NCBI RefSeq assembly: GCF_018614035.1
Contig: NZ_JAGGPA010000002.1
Span: 111,040-175,039 of the forward strand
Direction of reading: 5' to 3'
DNA length: 64,000 bases
Source of the DNA: Streptomyces sp. ISL-96
GTDB lineage: Bacteria > Actinomycetota > Actinomycetes > Streptomycetales > Streptomycetaceae
The first letter of the stretch is position 1; every line of letters starts with the position of its first letter. Of the stretch, positions 17,598 to 25,458 are shown piece by piece. The notes under the pieces are model-generated. The model was not told where the DNA came from and did not search any database. It saw nothing but the letters and a program-made list of their open reading frames with translations. The position numbers and the translations under genes were made by a program.

Positions 17598-17939
17598 ATG
17601 ACGACGCCGAACAGACTTCCCGACCCGTACGCCTCCAATGGAAGCGCGAATCTCGCGGACATTCTTGAGCGCGTACTGGACAAGGGCGTCGTCATCGCCG
17701 GAGATATCAAGATAAATCTCCTCGACATCGAACTCCTCACCATCAAACTGCGCCTCATCGTCGCCTCCGTCGACAAGGCGAAAGAAATGGGCATCGACTG
17801 GTGGGAGGACGACCCGTCTCTTTCCTCCGGCGCCCGTCGCCGTGAACTGGCCGAGGAGAACGAGCGGTTGCAGCGGCGCATCGCCGATCTGGAGGCGACG
17901 TCGTCGCCCGCTCTCGAAGAGCGCGAGGGCCCGGCATGA
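17598..17939 (+). CDS. gvpJ: Gas vesicle protein GvpJ (GvpA/J/M family)
   Basis: A 113-residue GvpA-like protein. The core ADILERVLDKGVVIAGDIKI and LLDIELLTIKLRLIVASVDK is followed by MGIDWWEDDPSL and a Glu/Arg-rich coiled coil (RRRELAEENERLQRRIADLE). GvpJ proteins shape the conical tips or nucleate vesicles. ATG 17598 has a weak RBS, so translation may depend on the upstream gvpG, whose stop is 19 bp before. The final bases overlap gvpL by 4 bp. J versus other minor GvpA-like names is by position and the tail. Confidence 0.85.
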   Translation: MTTPNRLPDPYASNGSANLADILERVLDKGVVIAGDIKINLLDIELLTIKLRLIVASVDKAKEMGIDWWEDDPSLSSGARRRELAEENERLQRRIADLEATSSPALEEREGPA

Positions 17940-18739
17940 ACGAACTGCGCTACGTATACGCGGTCACCCGGCCCTTCGACGGCGTCCCCCCGGAAGGTGT
18001 GCGCGGCCTCGACGGGGAGCCACCCCGGCTGCTGCACCACGGCGACCTCGTCGCCGTGGTCAGCCCGGTGCCGGCCGAGGACTTCGCCGAGGCGCCGCTC
18101 AAGCGGCACTTGGAGAACCTCGACTGGCTCTCCGCCACCGCCCGCACGCACGAGGCCGTCGTCGGCGCCCTGACGGCCGTCACCTGCCCCGTGCCGCTGC
18201 GCCTGGCCACCGTGTGCGTCGACGACAGCGGCGTACGCAGACTGCTCGACGCGGGGCACGACCGCTTCGTACAGACGCTGGAGCGGCTGGAAGGGCGGGT
18301 CGAGTGGGGCGTCAAGGTGTACGCCGATCCCGAGCCGGAGCCGGAGCCGGCCGAGGTGCCGCAGGTGCAAGCCCCCGCGACCGGCCGTGACTACCTGCGC
18401 CGGCGCCTCAATCGCCGTCAGGCGCGGGAGAGCGTATGGGAACGCGCCGAGACCCTGTCACGCACGCTGCACGCGGAACTCTCCCTGTGCGCGGAGGCCG
18501 GTGTCCTGCACCGCCCGCAGGACTCCCGGCTCTCCGAGACGCCGGGGCAGAACATCCTCAACGCGGCGTACCTGGTGCCGCGCGAGCGCGGCGAGGACTT
18601 CGTGACGGAGGTCGGCCGGCTCACGCCGGAGGAGCCGGGCGTACGAGTGGAACTCACGGGCCCCTGGGCCCCGTACTCCTTCGCGGGGCAAGCGGAGCAA
18701 GCGGGGCAAGCAGGGCAGGAAGAGACAGCCGGACCATGA
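17936..18739 (+). CDS. gvpL: Gas vesicle protein GvpL (GvpL/F family)
   Basis: A 267-residue GvpL/F protein. Seen: LRYVYAVTRPFDGVP at the start, LVAVVSPVPAEDFAEAPLKR, CPVPLRLATVCVDD, a VEWGVKVYAD motif, a Glu-Pro repeat linker near 142-150, a basic helix (YLRRRLNRRQARESV), and the terminal VELTGPWAPYSFAG. The last 20 residues are an AGQAEQAGQAGQ-type low-complexity tail. ATGA overlap with gvpJ. Confidence 0.9.
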   Translation: MNELRYVYAVTRPFDGVPPEGVRGLDGEPPRLLHHGDLVAVVSPVPAEDFAEAPLKRHLENLDWLSATARTHEAVVGALTAVTCPVPLRLATVCVDDSGVRRLLDAGHDRFVQTLERLEGRVEWGVKVYADPEPEPEPAEVPQVQAPATGRDYLRRRLNRRQARESVWERAETLSRTLHAELSLCAEAGVLHRPQDSRLSETPGQNILNAAYLVPRERGEDFVTEVGRLTPEEPGVRVELTGPWAPYSFAGQAEQAGQAGQEETAGP

Positions 18740-18957
18740 CGACGCCGCAGCGGCCCGACACCGCGTCGCCCCTCGCCCAGCGTCAACTCGCCCTCGTCGA
18801 CCTGCTGGACCGGCTGCTGGCCGGCGGAGTCGTGATCAGCGGCGACCTGACCCTCCGTATCGCCGACGTCGATCTCGTACGTGTCGACCTCAACGCCCTC
18901 ATCAGCTCCGTCAACGTCGACGTACCGTCCCCGTTCGAGGAGGAGGAGTCCGCATGA
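18736..18957 (+). CDS. gvpS: Gas vesicle protein GvpS (short GvpA-like)
   Basis: A 73-residue GvpA-family minor protein: LALVDLLDRLLAGGVVISGD and LTLRIADVDLVRVDLNALIS are the core, then an acidic end (FEEEESA). Stop-start overlaps on both sides (ATGA). It is likely a minor wall or tip component. Confidence 0.87.
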   Translation: MTTPQRPDTASPLAQRQLALVDLLDRLLAGGVVISGDLTLRIADVDLVRVDLNALISSVNVDVPSPFEEEESA

Positions 18958-19268
18958 CCACCGAAGCCACCGCTGAAGCCACCGCTGAAGGCCGCCGACG
19001 GGTGGAGCTCGACGCCGACACCGTCGAACGCGATCTCGTCAAGCTCGTCCTGACGGTCGTGGAGCTGCTGCGCCAGCTGATGGAACGCCAGGCGCTGCGC
19101 CGCGTGGAGACCGGGGACCTCAGCGAGGAGCAGGAGGAGCGGATCGGCATGACGCTGATGCTCCTGGAGGACCGGATGGACGTGCTGCGCACCCGCTTCG
19201 GCCTCGAACCCGAGGATCTCAATATCGACCTCGGGCCGTTGGGGCCACTGCTGCCCCGAGGTGAATAG
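18954..19268 (+). CDS. gvpK: Gas vesicle protein GvpK
   Basis: A 104-residue GvpK. Seen: RVELDADTVERDLVKLVLTV, VELLRQLMERQALRRVETGD, EERIGMTLMLLEDRMDVLRT and FGLEPEDLNIDLGPLGPLL. The N-terminus has a short TEATAEATAE repeat. It is the last gene of the gas vesicle operon and is followed by a strong hairpin. Confidence 0.92.
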   Translation: MTTEATAEATAEGRRRVELDADTVERDLVKLVLTVVELLRQLMERQALRRVETGDLSEEQEERIGMTLMLLEDRMDVLRTRFGLEPEDLNIDLGPLGPLLPRGE

Positions 19269-19273
19269 GAAAC

Positions 19274-19332
19274 AGAGGCAAACAGAAGCGGGGCGGCGGC
19301 CCGCAGGCCGCCGCCCCGCTTCTATTGCCTCT
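19274..19332. terminator. Long bidirectional terminator hairpin
   Basis: Inner stem of 18 bp (19284-19301 with 19306-19323) and loop CGCA, extended by an outer AGAGGCAA/TTGCCTCT pair (19274-19281, 19325-19332). It lies between gvpK and the convergent small membrane gene and should stop both. Confidence 0.85.
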
Positions 19333-19333
19333 C

Positions 19334-19504
19334 CTACCATCGATACCAGCGGGACCTGCCACCCGTGGCCGATGTGCTTCGCATCAGGAATCCCAGAAGC
19401 CAGATGACCAGGACCGCGATGGCGATATACCAGAGAACCTTCACCGCGAATCCGGCACCGAAGAGAACCAGTGCGAGAAGTAGAACCAGCAGGATGGGAA
19501 CCAT
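19334..19504 (-). CDS. Small hydrophobic membrane protein
   Basis: A 56-residue peptide with two close hydrophobic stretches (PILLVLLLALVLFGAGFAV and WYIAIAVLVIWLLGFLM) and a basic, aromatic C-terminus ending RSRWYRW. ATG 19504 has AGGAGG 8 nt upstream. I have seen very similar unnamed hydrophobic proteins in Streptomyces; the function is unknown. It is divergent from the CDF gene. Confidence 0.8.
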   Translation of the reverse strand: MVPILLVLLLALVLFGAGFAVKVLWYIAIAVLVIWLLGFLMRSTSATGGRSRWYRW

Positions 19505-19582
19505 TATGTGCACCTCCTGAATACGCGAGTTCCCGGATTTCGTCCCCATACACCGAACGCGCTGAATACCCTGAGAGTTGAT

Positions 19583-20524
19583 GTGACCGGAAAGCCCGAC
19601 CGCAAGACCCGGATTACCGTCCTGGTGGCGCTCGCCGCCAATCTCGTCATCGCCGCCGCCAAAACAGTCGGCGGACTGGTATCGGGATCGCCCGCCCTGC
19701 TCTCCGAGGCCGCGCACTCCGTCGCGGACAGCCTCAACGAGGTATTCCTGCTCGCGTCCCTGCACCGCAGCCGCCGCCCGGCGGACCGGAAGCACCCCTT
19801 CGGGTACGGCAAGGAACGTTACTTCTGGGCCCTGCTCGCCGCCGTGGGCATCTTCATCATGGGCGGCTGCTTCTCCTTCTTGCAGGGCTTCGAAGCAGTC
19901 GGCGGTGCCACCGGCAAGGATTCGTACACCGGTTACGTCGCCGGGCTCGCCGTCCTCGGTGTCGCCCTCCTGGCCGAGGGGGCCTCCCTGGCCCGCGCCC
20001 TCTACCAGGCGCGGCGCCAGCCCGGCACCGGCATCGGGCGCGATCCGGCCCTGCGCACGGTCGTCGCCGAGGACGGCACCGCCGTCGTCGGAGTGCTGCT
20101 CGCCGCGGCCGGCATGGTGCTCCACATGGTGACCGGGGACGTCGTCTACGAAGCGGTCGCGTCCTTCTCCATCGGCCTGCTTCTCGTGTACGTCGCCTAC
20201 CGGCTCGGCCGGGACGCCATGACGCAGCTCATCGGTGAGGCCGCCGACCCCGAACTGCGCGGACGCATCAGCGCGCTCATCGAGGCCCAGCCGGAGATCG
20301 ACAACGTCGACGAGCTGCTGACGATGCAGCTGGGACTCGACTCCCTCCTGGTGGCCGCCCGCGTCGACCTGATGCCCGGCCTGGACAGCGAGGAGGTGGA
20401 GCTCGTCTGCGTACGCATCAAACGCACCGTGAAAAAGACCTGGCCGCGAGCCGACCACGTCTTTCTCGACGTCACCGAGGCCCCTTCCGAGGTCTCTACT
20501 GAGCAAGCGGGCGGTACACGGTGA
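19583..20524 (+). CDS. Cation diffusion facilitator family transporter
   Basis: About 313 residues. Six predicted membrane segments in the first 200 residues, then a cytoplasmic ferredoxin-like domain. Seen: SEAAHSVADSLNEV in TM2 (His/Asp metal site), KHPFGYGKERYFWALLAAVG, and VVAEDGTAVVGVLLA in TM5. CDF proteins export Zn, Co, Fe or Mn using the proton gradient. GTG 19583 is preferred because the frame further upstream runs into the promoter of the divergent gene; GTG 19508 would add 25 residues. The 3' end overlaps the convergent kinase gene by 29 bp. Confidence 0.83.
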   Translation: MTGKPDRKTRITVLVALAANLVIAAAKTVGGLVSGSPALLSEAAHSVADSLNEVFLLASLHRSRRPADRKHPFGYGKERYFWALLAAVGIFIMGGCFSFLQGFEAVGGATGKDSYTGYVAGLAVLGVALLAEGASLARALYQARRQPGTGIGRDPALRTVVAEDGTAVVGVLLAAAGMVLHMVTGDVVYEAVASFSIGLLLVYVAYRLGRDAMTQLIGEAADPELRGRISALIEAQPEIDNVDELLTMQLGLDSLLVAARVDLMPGLDSEEVELVCVRIKRTVKKTWPRADHVFLDVTEAPSEVSTEQAGGTR

Positions 20525-22016
20525 GCGCCTCGCCGAGCTTGTCGATGACCAACTCCCGCGGAGCCTGCGCCACTTCACCGTCGTACGCGAGCAGCGTGCC
20601 CGGCGCGAGATCCGAGATCCAGACCCTGCGCAGCCGCTGGGCCGCATGCACGGGGGAGCGGCTCAGCGGGCCCGCCAGCGCCGCCGCCAGCAGCCGCAGG
20701 CCCGGCAGCCGCCCGCCGTGCACCACGCGTACGTCGAGCAGCCCGTCGGCCAGGTCGAGACGCCGGCCGGGGGCCGCGCCGAAGCGCTGGTACATGCCGT
20801 TGCCCGCGAACAGCATCCACAGCGCGCGCCGACGCCCCTTGTGCTCTCCGATGTTGGCTTCCAGCGGCCGCTCGCCGCGCAGCACTTCGGCGGCCGCCAG
20901 TACGCCGGCGGGCCAGCCGCCGATGCGCGGGGCCCAGCGTTCCCTGACCCGTACCAGCTCGGGATAGACGCCCAGGCTGAAGGTGTTGAGGAAATGACCC
21001 GGCTCGCCGCCCGGACCGGGGCCGGGCGTGAACCGGCCCAGGTCCACCTTGACCGCGTCGCCGGACGCCAGGGCCCGGCAGGTGTCGTGGACTTCCTCGA
21101 TGCCCAGGTCGTACGCGAAATGATTCAGCGTGCCGCCGGGGAACACGGCGAGCGGCACCCCGTGACGGACGGCGACGACCGCGGCCTGGTTGACCGTGCC
21201 GTCCCCGCCGCAGATACCGAGCGCCCGGCCCTGCTGCGCCGCCTTGTCCAGCTCCGCCGACAGTTCGTCGGGCTCGCACTCGACGACGTGGGCGAGCGGC
21301 AGCGCGTCCCGTACAAGCGCCGCCCTGGCCGCGGCCGAACCCGACCGTTTGTTGACCACGACGATCAGGTCCTTGCCGCCGGGCAGCGCGGGGGCTTCGG
21401 TGTACGGCCTCCCGGGGACGGGGATCTGGTCCCGCGTCGGTACGATCCCGCGCACCGCGAACGCCGCTCCTATCCCCAGGGCCGCCCCGACCAGTACATC
21501 GCTCGGATAATGCGCGCCCGTGTAGATGCGGGAGAAGGCCACCGACGCCGCGACCGGCGCCACGACCGCACCCCACCCCCTGGACTCCAGCGCGACACCC
21601 GTCGCGAAGGCCGCGGCGGAGGCCGAGTGGCCGGAGGGGAAGGAGGTGGTGATGGGCTGGCGCTTGAGCTGCCGGATCAACGGCACGGGGTCCAGGCCGG
21701 GCCTTGTCCGGCGTACCGAACGCTTCCCGATGGTGTTGACGGTGACAGACGCCAGCGCGAGTGAGGCGACTCCGCGCACGGCGGCCCGGCGGGCGCGGGT
21801 GCTGCCGCCGAGGGCCGCGATCGCGGCGGCCGTACCGAACCACAGCAGACCGTGGTTCGCCCCGTGGCTCAGGCGCGGCAGGACGCGGTCCGCGCCCGGC
21901 CAGTGGTGGGTCGCCACGCCGTGGAAGAGCGCCCGGTCACGGGCGCTCAGCCAGGCGGCGATCCGGCCCGGCACCTGGGGCGGGACATGCGTGTGTGCTG
22001 CGTGTGCGGAAGGCAT
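20496..22016 (-). CDS. PAP2 phosphatase-diacylglycerol kinase-like fusion
   Basis: A 506-residue two-domain protein. The N-terminal PAP2 domain (about 1-210) has K-x6-RP (KRSVRRTRP), TSFPSGHSAS and SRIYTGAHYPSD, the complete acid phosphatase signature, with several membrane segments. The C-terminal domain (about 220-506) is a lipid kinase catalytic domain: LIVVVNKRSGSAAARAAL, ICGGDGTVNQAA and FPGGTLNHFAYDLGI. Both domains act on lipid phosphates in opposite directions, so it may interconvert a membrane lipid and its phosphate. This arrangement occurs in actinobacteria; the substrate is unknown. Confidence 0.88.
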   Translation of the reverse strand: MPSAHAAHTHVPPQVPGRIAAWLSARDRALFHGVATHHWPGADRVLPRLSHGANHGLLWFGTAAAIAALGGSTRARRAAVRGVASLALASVTVNTIGKRSVRRTRPGLDPVPLIRQLKRQPITTSFPSGHSASAAAFATGVALESRGWGAVVAPVAASVAFSRIYTGAHYPSDVLVGAALGIGAAFAVRGIVPTRDQIPVPGRPYTEAPALPGGKDLIVVVNKRSGSAAARAALVRDALPLAHVVECEPDELSAELDKAAQQGRALGICGGDGTVNQAAVVAVRHGVPLAVFPGGTLNHFAYDLGIEEVHDTCRALASGDAVKVDLGRFTPGPGPGGEPGHFLNTFSLGVYPELVRVRERWAPRIGGWPAGVLAAAEVLRGERPLEANIGEHKGRRRALWMLFAGNGMYQRFGAAPGRRLDLADGLLDVRVVHGGRLPGLRLLAAALAGPLSRSPVHAAQRLRRVWISDLAPGTLLAYDGEVAQAPRELVIDKLGEALTVYRPLAQ

Positions 22017-22059
22017 GGCACGCGACTACCCGCCAAAGTGCCTCCCGAATCCGGCAGCG

Positions 22060-22110
22060 GAGTCCGGCTGCCGAATTCAGCCCCTCCGGCAGGTTTAAAG
22101 GACCGGCGCC
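22060..22110. repeat. Palindromic intergenic repeat, fragment C
   Basis: GAATTCAGCCCCTCCGGCAG matches the half of copy A at 8126-8143 with one or two changes, followed by a truncated GTTT stretch. It occupies the gap between the two minus-strand genes. Confidence 0.55.
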
Positions 22111-22126
22111 AGGCCAATAGCGCCGG

Positions 22127-23278
22127 TTATGTCCCGTCCGGCCGCGACCATCGCAGCAGCGCCCCCAGCCCGCCCGCGGGGCGGGCGATGTCCGGGGCGT
22201 CGTCGCCCGCCGGCGGGACCATGACCGCCTCGGCGCCGGTCATGGCGGCCGAGCGCAGCAGCGCATCGTCGGCGCGGGCGGTGTGCGGCTCGCGCTCACT
22301 CAGGTAGCGCGCGTCCGTACGGCGCACCGCCAGCTGGTCCGGCTCGTCGCCCACCCACACCTCGCGGGCGGCGTCGGGCCCGTCGGGGTCCACCAGCAGT
22401 TCCGAGATCCGGTGCTCGCGCGCCGCGTCCACGAGCGCGGGCACCCCTTCGGCCGCGACGACGATGCCGCCGTCCGCCGACGGGTTGCGCGCGGCGCGGA
22501 AGCGCTCCAGCTCGGCGGCGGCGTGCCTGAGCGCGTGCTCCTGCCTGGCTCGTTCCACGTCCTCGTCCAGCAGCCGGGAGTCCGCCCCGGCCGACCGGCC
22601 GCCGTGGTGCGTCTCGATGGTCAGGGGCTGGAGCCTCAGTGGAAGCGCGTCGTGCACGGCGCGCCGCTCACGCTCGTCGCCCGCCAGGACCACCAGCCCC
22701 GCGCGGGTCTCCTCCTGACAGGCACTCAGCGCCTCGGCGATGTCGCGGGCGTTCTGCTCCCAGGTGTTCTCGACCTTCAGCTGGAAGTGGCGCTCGGACC
22801 AGTCGTCGCTCGCGGTGCGGTGCAGCGGCCACTCCTCGCCGTGGATCTGCCCGGCGGGACGGCTGCCCAGGGTGGTGCGCAGCTCGAAGTCGGCACCCTT
22901 GCGATCGATGTACGCGACCAGGCAGACCGGTTCCTCGCCCGCGAGACCGAGCAGCGGGCCGACCCGCGGCAGCACGGACCAGCTGGTCACGGGGGCCGGC
23001 GGGCGGATCGCCAGCGGCGGGTCCAGCACCACTTCGCCGCCGTGCGCGAAGACGGCGCGGCCCGCGGGCGCCGCGCCGTGGGTGTACGAGGCCAGGGCGT
23101 CGTACACGGCGTAACCCGTCGCCTCGTCGGCTCCCTGTTCCAGCAGGTCGCGGCAGGCCTGGCGGGCGTGGAGCTCGCGCCGTTCGGGAGTGGACTCGTC
23201 GATGGTGGAGGTATCGGCGTAGACCGAGGCCCACGGGCCGGCGCGTTCGTACAGTGGGGTGAGGAATGAGAGGTCCAT
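22127..23278 (-). CDS. Rv2629/Vms1-like (baeRF family) protein
   Basis: A 383-residue protein of the bacterial eRF1-like family typified by mycobacterial Rv2629. Seen: LTPLYERAGPWASVYADTS at the N-terminus, CLVAYIDRKGADFELRTTLG in the first third, then EETRAGLVVLAGDERERRAV and a C-terminal GIVVAAEGVPALVDAAREHR eRF1-domain-3-like segment. Such proteins are proposed to act on stalled translation or hibernation, and Rv2629 is dormancy-induced. CCGGAGGGAGC precedes ATG 23278. A weak SigB-like GGGTAC lies about 40 bp upstream on the minus strand. Confidence 0.78.
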   Translation of the reverse strand: MDLSFLTPLYERAGPWASVYADTSTIDESTPERRELHARQACRDLLEQGADEATGYAVYDALASYTHGAAPAGRAVFAHGGEVVLDPPLAIRPPAPVTSWSVLPRVGPLLGLAGEEPVCLVAYIDRKGADFELRTTLGSRPAGQIHGEEWPLHRTASDDWSERHFQLKVENTWEQNARDIAEALSACQEETRAGLVVLAGDERERRAVHDALPLRLQPLTIETHHGGRSAGADSRLLDEDVERARQEHALRHAAAELERFRAARNPSADGGIVVAAEGVPALVDAAREHRISELLVDPDGPDAAREVWVGDEPDQLAVRRTDARYLSEREPHTARADDALLRSAAMTGAEAVMVPPAGDDAPDIARPAGGLGALLRWSRPDGT

Positions 23279-23333
23279 TGCTCCCTCCGGGATGTCTGGT
23301 GGGACGTGCACGGCGGGTACCCGAAGGTGAAGC

Positions 23334-23918
23334 ATGAACACCATGGACTCGAACCTCAACCCGCTCCTCACCCGCCACAGCGAAGCGCTCGCTCTCTTCG
23401 GCGGCCACGTGCACGCCGTACGCGAGAACCAGTGGCAGGCACCGACCCCCTGCACCGACTGGTCGGTGCGCGACCTCGTCAACCACGTGACCGTGGAACA
23501 GCTGTGGGTACCCCCGCTGGTGACCGAGCAGCGCACGACCGAGGAGGTCGACATCGAGGGCGATGTGCTGGGCGACGACCCGGTGGCCGTCTGGGACCGC
23601 GCGGCCGCCGACGCGCGCGAGGCCTTCGCGGCGCCGGGGGCGCTGGAGAGGACCGTGGAGCTGTCGTACGGTCAGGCCACCTGCGCGGCGTACTGCGCGC
23701 AGATGGTGTCCGACCTGGTGGTGCACGCGTGGGACCTGGCGCGGGCGATCGGGGCCGACGAGCGGCTGCCCGAGGACCTCGTGAACTTCACGGTGCGTGA
23801 AGTGGGACCGTACTCCGCCGACCTGGAGAAGAGCGGTCTGTTCGCCGCTCCGGTGGAGCCGCCCCCCGGAGCCGACGTACAGACCAAGCTGCTCGCTCTG
23901 CTGGGGCGCCGCGTCTGA
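23334..23918 (+). CDS. TIGR03086-type metal-binding protein (DinB/maleylpyruvate isomerase superfamily)
   Basis: A 194-residue protein. Seen: the signature WQAPTPCTDWSVRDLVNHV near 37-55, SDLVVHAWDLARAIG near 127-141, and a C-terminal KLLALLGRRV. The three His positions fit the DinB metal site. Relatives are mycothiol-dependent enzymes; the reaction is unknown. GAAGGTG precedes ATG 23334, and ATG 23343 is an alternative start. Divergent from the Rv2629-like gene with only 55 bp between. Confidence 0.82.
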   Translation: MNTMDSNLNPLLTRHSEALALFGGHVHAVRENQWQAPTPCTDWSVRDLVNHVTVEQLWVPPLVTEQRTTEEVDIEGDVLGDDPVAVWDRAAADAREAFAAPGALERTVELSYGQATCAAYCAQMVSDLVVHAWDLARAIGADERLPEDLVNFTVREVGPYSADLEKSGLFAAPVEPPPGADVQTKLLALLGRRV

Positions 23919-23939
23919 CGACTGACGGCCGGGGCTCGG

Positions 23940-24485
23940 CTAGGGCCTGGAAGCGCGCGCGAACTCCTCCGTGAAGGTCGTGCAGAACGCCTTGAGGTCG
24001 TCGGGCTTGCGGCTGGTGATCAGCGTGGCGGGGGCCGCGTCGCAGACCTTCACCTGCTCGTCGACCCAGGTGCCGCCCGCGTTGCGGATGTCCGTACGCA
24101 GACTCGGCCACGAGGTCAGGGTCCTGCCGCGCACGACGTCCGCCTCGACGAGCGTCCAGGGGCCGTGGCAGATCGACGCGACCGGCTTGCCCGCGTCGAA
24201 GAAGGCGCGTACGAACGCCACGGCCTTGTCGTCCATGCGCAGGAAGTCCGGGTTGGCGACGCCTCCGGGGAGTACCAGGCCGCCGTACTCCTCGACCGAC
24301 GCGTCGCCGACCACCTGGTCGACGGGGAAGGTGTCCGCCTTGTCGAGGTGGTTGAAGGCCTGGACGCTGCCCGGCTTCGTGGAGACCAGCCGGGGTGTGT
24401 CACCGGTGTCGGTCACCGCCTGCCAGGGCTCGGTGAGTTCGACCTGCTCGACGCCCTGGGGCGCCACGAGAAACGCGATCCGCAT
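23940..24485 (-). CDS. DJ-1/PfpI family protein (type 1 glutamine amidotransferase-like)
   Basis: A 181-residue DJ-1/PfpI protein. Seen: a glutamate strand MRIAFLVAPQGVEQVELTEP (catalytic-triad Glu), YGGLVLPGGVANPDFLR, and the nucleophile elbow VASICHGPWTL with its Cys near 106 followed by His. Relatives include YhbO/YraA deglycases and stress proteins. AAGGGAAGGAGC precedes the start. It lies 54 bp downstream of the CBS gene on the same strand, so the two are probably one unit under the CBS promoter. Confidence 0.88.
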   Translation of the reverse strand: MRIAFLVAPQGVEQVELTEPWQAVTDTGDTPRLVSTKPGSVQAFNHLDKADTFPVDQVVGDASVEEYGGLVLPGGVANPDFLRMDDKAVAFVRAFFDAGKPVASICHGPWTLVEADVVRGRTLTSWPSLRTDIRNAGGTWVDEQVKVCDAAPATLITSRKPDDLKAFCTTFTEEFARASRP

Positions 24486-24539
24486 TGTGCTCCTTCCCTT
24501 GAACGCTGTGCTGCGCGTGTTGCGTGTGCTGTCGGTGCC

Positions 24540-24977
24540 TCAGGCGCCGGTCCACGGTCCCGGGCTGGGTGCGGCCCGGCTGATGTCGGCGAGTGCCGAC
24601 TGCGGGTCCTGGAACTCCGCGAGGTCGCCGATACTCACCACACCGAGCGGCCGGCCGTCCTCGATGACGGGGAGCCGCCTGATCGCGTGCTGCCGCATCA
24701 GGGCTACGGCTGTCGACACCTCGTCGTCCGGGCCGATGCACACCGGCGCCGGGGTGCATACGGACTGGGCGTTGACGGTGAGGGGATCGACGCCGTCCGC
24801 GACCGCGCGCAACGCGATGTCCCGGTCGGTGAGCACACCGATCAGCTGGTTGTCCTGCGCTACCAGCACATCACCGATGTCCTGCGCGCGCATCAGCTGC
24901 GCCGCTTCCACGAGCGAGGCATCGGGCCGTACGGCTGCGACGCCCGCTGTCATCACTTCCCTCACGAACTGGGCCAT
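24540..24977 (-). CDS. CBS domain-pair protein
   Basis: A 145-residue protein made of two CBS motifs: VREVMTAGVAAVRPDASLVE...IGDVLVAQDNQLIGVLTDRD, then VCTPAPVCIGPDDEVSTAVA...IRRLPVIEDGRPLGVVSIGD. CBS pairs bind adenosine nucleotides and sense energy state. ATG 24977 has AGGCGG upstream; ATG 24992 would add MRRTA. A GTTT-N14-GGGTAC promoter sits 59 bp before the start, arguing for general-stress control. Confidence 0.88.
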   Translation of the reverse strand: MAQFVREVMTAGVAAVRPDASLVEAAQLMRAQDIGDVLVAQDNQLIGVLTDRDIALRAVADGVDPLTVNAQSVCTPAPVCIGPDDEVSTAVALMRQHAIRRLPVIEDGRPLGVVSIGDLAEFQDPQSALADISRAAPSPGPWTGA

Positions 24978-25295
24978 GGCTGTCCGCCTCATCTCTTCAC
25001 TCGCGCTGTTGGCCGGCTGTTGGCTACCGGCGCGGGTACCCGTCGCGTGGGGGGCAAACATCCGGCGACGTGGGGTGTTTGAGCCGCGAGTGACGGGGGA
25101 CTCGGTGCGCGGCTGAGCGGCCATGGGAAAAGGGATGAGTCTCCGGGCGCGGCCCGCACCGCTTCGAACGGCGGCGGCGCGGGCCGCGCCCGGAGTGTTC
25201 GTTCCTGCTTCCGGCGGCTTTCGGCGGCTTCCGGGTTTGCGCACCGCTGTGCTGGTCACCCGGCACGCAGGCCGTCCCAAGGAAGGACAGAGCCA
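24978..25295. other. Divergent intergenic region with a 17-bp-stem hairpin
   Basis: About 318 bp between two divergent genes. It contains the SigB-like promoter (minus strand) and, at 25141-25195, perfect 17-bp arms (CTCCGGGCGCGGCCCGC and its complement) with a 21-nt loop containing TTCGAA. No coding frame is convincing. Confidence 0.7.
25036..25059 (-). promoter_or_regulatory. SigB-type promoter of the CBS gene
   Basis: Reading the minus strand: GTTT (25059-25056), exactly 14 nt, GGGTAC (25041-25036). This is a perfect match to the actinobacterial SigB/SigF consensus, giving a leader of about 50 nt before ATG 24977. Confidence 0.65.
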
Positions 25296-25454
25296 ATGGT
25301 GGGCTTAACCGTCCTGATCCCGGTACTCATGCCGGTTCTCATGCTGGGCGTGATCATCGCGCTCGGCCGCTACGAAGAATTCATATTGCCGACGGAATCG
25401 CCGGCGGAATTGCCGGCGAAGGCGAGGGGCAACCGCCATCGCCGGACACGCTGA
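25296..25454 (+). CDS. TTA-containing small membrane protein
   Basis: A 52-residue peptide: one hydrophobic helix (LTVLIPVLMPVLMLGVIIAL) followed by GRYEEFILPTESPAELPAK and a basic tail NRHRRTR. The RBS AAGGAAGGACAG precedes ATG 25296. Codon 4 is TTA (25305-25307) and an ATA also occurs; both are rare in this genome. I do not recognise the family. The TTA near the start would make translation depend on the bldA tRNA. It ends 4 bp from the convergent TPP enzyme gene. Confidence 0.65.
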   Translation: MVGLTVLIPVLMPVLMLGVIIALGRYEEFILPTESPAELPAKARGNRHRRTR

Positions 25455-25458
25455 GGAC

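Noticed and set aside
19566..19571. GGGTAT on the minus strand upstream of the small hydrophobic gene, as a SigB -10 box
   Set aside because: No GTTT-like -35 element lies 14-16 nt upstream, so a hexamer match alone is not sufficient.
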